Part shown: in pieces, positions 5,159 to 6,760 of the stretch
Position numbering within the stretch: the stretch's first letter is position 1
Layout: each line of letters begins with the position of its first letter
Translations under genes and position numbers: made by a program
Assembly (NCBI GenBank): GCA_002390485.1
Contig: DGPO01000028.1
Coordinates: forward strand, 1 to 6,760
Source: Halieaceae bacterium UBA4438
GTDB lineage: Bacteria; Pseudomonadota; Gammaproteobacteria; Pseudomonadales; Halieaceae
Length of the DNA stretch: 6,760 bases
Reading direction: 5' to 3'
The notes under the pieces: generated by a model
Told to the model about the DNA's origin: nothing
Database searches by the model: none
The model's input: the letters and a program-made list of their open reading frames with translations, nothing else

Positions 5159-6760
5159 TTAGTCAGCGTTGCGACGCTGCTTTAATGTCTGCAATACCTG
5201 CTCGACCGTTTTTAGTGATATGGGTTTGGTGATGTAGTCATCCATGCCGCTTTCGATCGCACGTTCGACATCTCCGAGCATCGCGTGGGCAGAGAGACCG
5301 ACAATCATTGTTTGGGTGTCTCCAGCACACTCACGTGCCCTGATCTTCTGAGTGGCTGTCAGTCCGTCCATGACAGGCATTGAAACGTCCATGAAGATCA
5401 AGTCGTAGGCTGTGTGCTCTGAAGCGGCAATGGCTTGAGCGCCATCGTCGACCATCGTTGCGTCAACCCCCAGGTTTTTCAGGAGCTCTTTGATAATGAA
5501 TTGGTTGACCTTCGAGTCTTCAGCCACCATTACCGAAATGTCTGAGCCATCGACTGATGGCACAAGCAGCGGCACGTTGCGCTCGAGTGCTGGCGCAGCA
5601 TCAGAAGCCAAATCGGACTGACTTGTCGTGGACGATTCAATTGGAATATCGAACCAAAACTGAGAACCTGAATTTTCCGAGGACTCAAAGTCCATGGTGC
5701 CGCCCATGAGTGAGGCTAATTCTTTACAGATTGATAATCCGAGTCCGGCGCCCCCATAGCGGCGTGTCAGACCTGACTCGATTTGTTGAAATCGCGCGAA
5801 GACGAGATCGAATTGATCTTTGGGTATACCAATACCGGTATCTGAGACGGTAACGCGGACCGACGGACGCACTCCAATCGTCGCTACGCCGACGATCACC
5901 TCAATACTGCCCTGGGTGGTGAACTTAAAGGCGTTGCCTATGAGGTTCGTGAGTATCTGCCGTAATCGTCCTTGGTCGGTAAAGAGTGATGTCGGTGCGG
6001 ATTCATCAATCGTGAGCGTCAGCGCGATGTTTCGAGTTGTTGCTTGCTCGTAAAATAAGTCCATGACCGATTCGATACAGGGACTCAGCTCAAAATCACT
6101 GGGGGAAATATTGAGTTTTCCGGACTCAATCTTGGTGAAGTCCAAAATATCGTCGATGACGTTTAACAATGCCTCGGCAGAGCGTTCCATGGAGGTGATC
6201 CAGGTGAGCTGCTTGTCATTGAGCCCTTCAAGCTTCACTAGATCGATGAGTCCTACCACGCCGTTCATGGGTGTTCGGATTTCGTGAGACATGTTCGCCA
6301 AAAAAGACGACTTGGCGCGGGTTGCCGATTCTGCGGCATCCCTCGCCAGTGTTAACTCCTCGATGAATGCCGATAATCGAGTGTCTCGGTCCGCTACACG
6401 ATCCAGTAGGTTGTTGAGCGCGGCGGCTGTTTCTCCCAGTTCATCGTTACGTTTGAATTTTACACGCTCGTCAAAGGTCTCTTCCGCCGCCGAGCGCTTC
6501 ATCAACTCAGATATTCGTGCCAGCGGAAGCGTCACCCGCCTATTGAGTGCTCTTGTCAGGGGCACCGAGAACATGAGCGCCAGCAACCATAGCAAAAATG
6601 CATAGGCACTGAGCTGTAGTGCGGTTGTGTAAATTGGATCGAGCGTTACGGCCACCCTGACCACACCAAGGTTTTCGTTGCCGACAGTCACGAGACTACG
6701 AGCAACATAGAATGAACGAAATGAAGCGTAAGATGAGGTGCTGTCTTCAGGCACCGAGCC
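5159..6760 (-). CDS. Hybrid sensor histidine kinase (TM-HAMP-HisKA-HATPase-REC), 5' end outside window
   Basis: The frame is open to the right edge, so the start lies beyond 6760. The GTG at 6754 is internal (residue numbers below count from it). Visible in order are: the end of a periplasmic sensor domain (to about 44), in which NLGVVRVAVTLDPIYTTAL resembles the close of a CHASE8 domain; one membrane helix (about 46-66); HAMP (about 67-120); HisKA with FLANMSHEIRTPMNG and His157; HATPase with N-box QILTNLIGNAFKF (Asn270/274), DTGIGIP (305-311) and GGAGLGLS (334-341); and a receiver domain (about 406-525) with Glu412/Asp413, phospho-acceptor Asp456 in FMDVSMPVMDG, Ser488 and Lys510. All catalytic residues are present, so it should be active. 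There is no Hpt or output domain after the receiver, so phosphate must pass to a separate protein. The TAA stop at 5161-5159 is 19 nt from the outer-membrane gene. Confidence 0.93.
   Translation of the reverse strand, partial: GSVPEDSTSSYASFRSFYVARSLVTVGNENLGVVRVAVTLDPIYTTALQLSAYAFLLWLLALMFSVPLTRALNRRVTLPLARISELMKRSAAEETFDERVKFKRNDELGETAAALNNLLDRVADRDTRLSAFIEELTLARDAAESATRAKSSFLANMSHEIRTPMNGVVGLIDLVKLEGLNDKQLTWITSMERSAEALLNVIDDILDFTKIESGKLNISPSDFELSPCIESVMDLFYEQATTRNIALTLTIDESAPTSLFTDQGRLRQILTNLIGNAFKFTTQGSIEVIVGVATIGVRPSVRVTVSDTGIGIPKDQFDLVFARFQQIESGLTRRYGGAGLGLSICKELASLMGGTMDFESSENSGSQFWFDIPIESSTTSQSDLASDAAPALERNVPLLVPSVDGSDISVMVAEDSKVNQFIIKELLKNLGVDATMVDDGAQAIAASEHTAYDLIFMDVSMPVMDGLTATQKIRARECAGDTQTMIVGLSAHAMLGDVERAIESGMDDYITKPISLKTVEQVLQTLKQRRNAD

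Noticed and set aside
5820..6605. Three plus-strand frames opposite the histidine kinase
   Set aside because: They are antisense to conserved HAMP, HisKA and HATPase coding sequence, are Ser-rich, and resemble no family.
6752..6754. GTG as the start of the hybrid kinase
   Set aside because: The frame is open to base 6760, and a start here would leave only a fragment of the periplasmic sensor and no first membrane helix.

Overview
The window looks like chromosomal DNA of a marine-type gammaproteobacterium. This is inferred from a DUF2835 gene (a family I know essentially from gammaproteobacteria), a DUF5916 outer-membrane protein, an ACAD10-type phosphotransferase and a CHASE8-like hybrid kinase. 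The base composition is moderate, with compact gene spacing and recognisable Shine-Dalgarno sites. A relative of the OM60/NOR5 (Halieaceae) type fits, but no gene here proves the taxon. There is no rRNA, tRNA, CRISPR array, transposase or phage gene.

Layout from left to right: (1) the 3' part of a DUF5916 outer-membrane protein gene on the plus strand (1-1599), cut by the left edge; (2) a short spacer full of inverted repeats; (3) a YciI-family gene on the minus strand (1708-1986), starting at GTG; (4) a divergent spacer with a 12-nt-period direct repeat; (5) a phosphotransferase of the APH/ACAD10 kind on the plus strand (2162-3226); (6) a DUF2835 gene on the minus strand (3231-3461), tail to tail with the phosphotransferase at 4 nt; (7) a 95-residue protein of unknown function on the plus strand (3621-3908); (8) a minus-strand pair that is probably one operon, with a hybrid sensor histidine kinase (cut by the right edge, ending at 5159) followed after 19 nt by a secreted outer-membrane beta-barrel protein (4039-5139).

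The genes on the left are not obviously one pathway and read as ordinary housekeeping or accessory metabolism. The kinase/barrel pair is the clearest functional unit: an inner-membrane sensor with a receiver domain but no Hpt or output domain, co-transcribed with a barrel whose mature N-terminus carries an acidic 'LxLSIEDL' motif. That layout resembles gene clusters in which a YfiR-like periplasmic protein, a CHASE8 kinase and an outer-membrane protein occur together. The YfiR-like partner would have to lie beyond the right edge, which is a prediction and not something seen here.

The least explained signal is in the spacers. The 10-mer CCGATAGCGG occurs exactly three times, always on the plus strand, always between genes, and each time as the tip (3+3 bp stem, ATAG loop) of a larger inverted-repeat structure. 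Two copies bracket the unknown 95-residue gene. None has a following T-run, and one lies in a divergent spacer, so simple rho-independent termination does not explain the set.
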